Source: Betaproteobacteria bacterium (GTDB lineage Bacteria; Pseudomonadota; Gammaproteobacteria; Burkholderiales; SG8-39). From it: a DNA stretch of 5,076 nucleotides. The position numbers and the translations under genes were made by a program. A model generated the notes under the pieces. The model saw only the letters and a list, made by a program, of their open reading frames with translations, was not told the DNA's origin and made no database searches. Shown here one piece after another: positions 3,687 to 5,076 of this stretch (position 1 is its first letter; every line of letters begins with the position of its first letter). The stretch is taken from NCBI GenBank assembly GCA_016867955.1, contig VGIE01000205.1, positions 1 to 5,076 on the forward strand, given 5' to 3'.

Positions 3687-5076
3687 CTACTTCTCTTCCT
3701 TCTCCATCAGCTTGTCCACCAGGCCGGCCGGCACTTCGGCGTAGTGCGCGAACTCCATGGAGAACGTGCCGCGGCCGGATGTCGTCGAGCGCAGGAAGTT
3801 GATATAGCCGAACATCTCGGCCAGCGGCACGTAGCCCTGCACCGTGGCCGAGGGGCCCTTCTGGCCCTGGTCGGTGACCTGGCCGCGTCGGCGGTTGATG
3901 TCGCCGATGATGTCGCCCAGGTAGTCGGATTCGAGCACCACCTCGATGCGCATGATCGGCTCGAGCAGCTTGGGCTTGGAGCCCTTGTGCGCCTCGCGGA
4001 AGGCCGAGCGGCCGGCGATTTCGAAGGCCAGCGCGGAGGAGTCGACGTCGTGGTACTTGCCGTCGATCAGCCGCGCCTTGAAGTCCACCACTTCGTAGCC
4101 GGCGATCATGCCCTTCTTGCTCTCGGTGCGGATTGCATGCTCCACGGCAGGGATGAATTCCCGCGGGATGCGTCCGCCGGTGATCTCATCCGACCACTCG
4201 ATGCCAGAGCCCTGCTCCAGGGGTTCGAAGATCATCTTCACTTCGGCAAACTGACCGGACCCGCCCGACTGCTTCTTGTGGGTGTAGACCAGCTCGACGG
4301 ACTTGCCGAAAGCCTCGCGGAAGCTGACCTTGGGCTTGCCCATGTTGGCCTCGACGCCGAGTTCCGTGCGCATGCGGTCGATGGTGATTTCCAGGTGCAG
4401 CTCGCCCATGCCGCGCAGCAGCGTCTGTCCGGTTTCGTGGTCCACCTCCAGGCGAAGCGACGGGTCGGCCTTGACCATCTTGTAGAGCGCGGTGGACATC
4501 TTGTCGATGTCGGCCCGGGTCTTCGGTTCCACCGAGACGCTGATGACCGGGTCGGGGAAGCGCATGCGCTCCAGCAGGATCGGGGAGGCTGGGTCGGATA
4601 ACGTGTCGCCGGTCTCGGTGTCCTTCATCGATACGAAGGCGCAGATGTCGCCGGCGCGCACTTCGTCGATGTCCTTGGTGGCATTGGCCTGCACTTCGAC
4701 GATGCGGCCGATGCGCTCCTTCTTGTCGCGAGTCACGTTGTACAGCGGCTCGCCCTTCTTGATCACCCCGGAGTAGACGCGCACGAAGGTGAGCGTGCCG
4801 AACTGGTCGTTGATGACCTTGAAGGCGAGGGCGCGAGCCGGGGCGTCGTCCTTGACTTCCTGGACGCCGATGACCTTGCCGTCCGGATCCACCATGGAGA
4901 TTCCGCCGTTCTCGCCCGGGTAGGGCATGTAGTCCACCACGCCGTCGAGCAGCTGCTGCACGCCCTTGTTCTTGAACGAGGAGCCGCAGAAGATCGGCAC
5001 CAGCTTGCCGGACACCGTGCCCTTGCGGATGCATTCCTTGACCTTGGCGATGTCGAACTTGCCGCTCTCCACGAAT
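3687..5076 (-). CDS. fusA: elongation factor G, C-terminal part (5' end off window)
   Basis: EF-G is the GTPase that moves tRNA and mRNA through the ribosome and, with RRF, splits post-termination ribosomes. About 462 codons are visible of a protein usually near 700 residues; the GTPase core and start lie beyond the right edge, and the GTG at 5072 is only an internal Val. Numbering from that Val, the end of the G domain is about 1-50 (CGSSFKNKGVQ at 29-39), domain II about 75-170, domain III about 173-248 (GMGELHLEI at 221-229), domain IV about 250-370, and domain V about 372-450 (LLEPIM, then MFGY). The domain IV tip YHDVDSS, with its conserved His341, is intact, so the fragment looks functional. 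THKKQSGGSGQF at 264-275 recalls alphaproteobacterial and mitochondrial EF-G more than E. coli EF-G. No tuf follows, unlike the usual str operon, so it may be a second copy (fusA2-like). The tail ends KLMEKEEK. Confidence 0.96.
   Translation of the reverse strand, partial: FVESGKFDIAKVKECIRKGTVSGKLVPIFCGSSFKNKGVQQLLDGVVDYMPYPGENGGISMVDPDGKVIGVQEVKDDAPARALAFKVINDQFGTLTFVRVYSGVIKKGEPLYNVTRDKKERIGRIVEVQANATKDIDEVRAGDICAFVSMKDTETGDTLSDPASPILLERMRFPDPVISVSVEPKTRADIDKMSTALYKMVKADPSLRLEVDHETGQTLLRGMGELHLEITIDRMRTELGVEANMGKPKVSFREAFGKSVELVYTHKKQSGGSGQFAEVKMIFEPLEQGSGIEWSDEITGGRIPREFIPAVEHAIRTESKKGMIAGYEVVDFKARLIDGKYHDVDSSALAFEIAGRSAFREAHKGSKPKLLEPIMRIEVVLESDYLGDIIGDINRRRGQVTDQGQKGPSATVQGYVPLAEMFGYINFLRSTTSGRGTFSMEFAHYAEVPAGLVDKLMEKEEK

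Noticed and set aside
3744..4601. 285-codon + strand open frame opposite fusA
   Set aside because: It is antisense to well conserved EF-G. Its product is the usual Leu/Ala/Asp/His-rich mirror of GC-biased codons and shows no motif.
4186..5034. 282-codon - strand frame overlapping fusA
   Set aside because: It lies in another frame of the same strand as EF-G, is full of Arg, Gly and His, and cannot coexist with the clear EF-G frame.

Overview
The window is GC-rich, tightly packed bacterial chromosome. The protein families and codon use suggest a proteobacterium, most likely beta- or gammaproteobacterial; this is inferred from recalled family resemblance, not a search. It contains no transposase, phage gene, CRISPR array, tRNA or rRNA that I can recognise.

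Layout from left to right. Positions 1-150 are non-coding: an AT-richer patch at the left edge with a leftward -35-like box, then two back-to-back hairpins after the end of the first gene. A membrane-bound diguanylate cyclase (GGDEF, c-di-GMP synthesis) runs leftward from 1590 to 151. A 302-base divergent intergenic region (1591-1892) holds a row of inverted repeats, a possible leftward -10 box and a doubtful mini-ORF. A membrane-bound class III nucleotide cyclase (cAMP or cGMP synthesis) runs rightward from 1893 to 3008. A small basic protein with a Rho-N/SAP-like N-terminus follows on the same strand at 3162-3491 with its own strong Shine-Dalgarno. A 195-base convergent intergenic region (3492-3686) is packed with consecutive hairpins. 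The C-terminal two thirds of an elongation factor G gene runs leftward from the right edge to 3687.

How the genes may work together. The two cyclases are back to back, so a shared control region could set both c-di-GMP and cAMP/cGMP production. One has a large periplasmic sensor; the other has a four-helix membrane module with little extracytoplasmic loop. The right half concerns gene expression: a putative nucleic-acid-binding Rho-N-like protein and a translation factor, convergent and probably independent. The EF-G gene is not followed by tuf as in a typical str operon, so it may be a second EF-G copy.

None of the three visible start codons is ATG (TTG, TTG, GTG). Hairpins without U-tracts follow the ends of the genes. 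I do not see a clearly new multi-gene system. The best leads are the cyclase pair, the altered active-site signature of the class III cyclase, and the small Rho-N-like protein.
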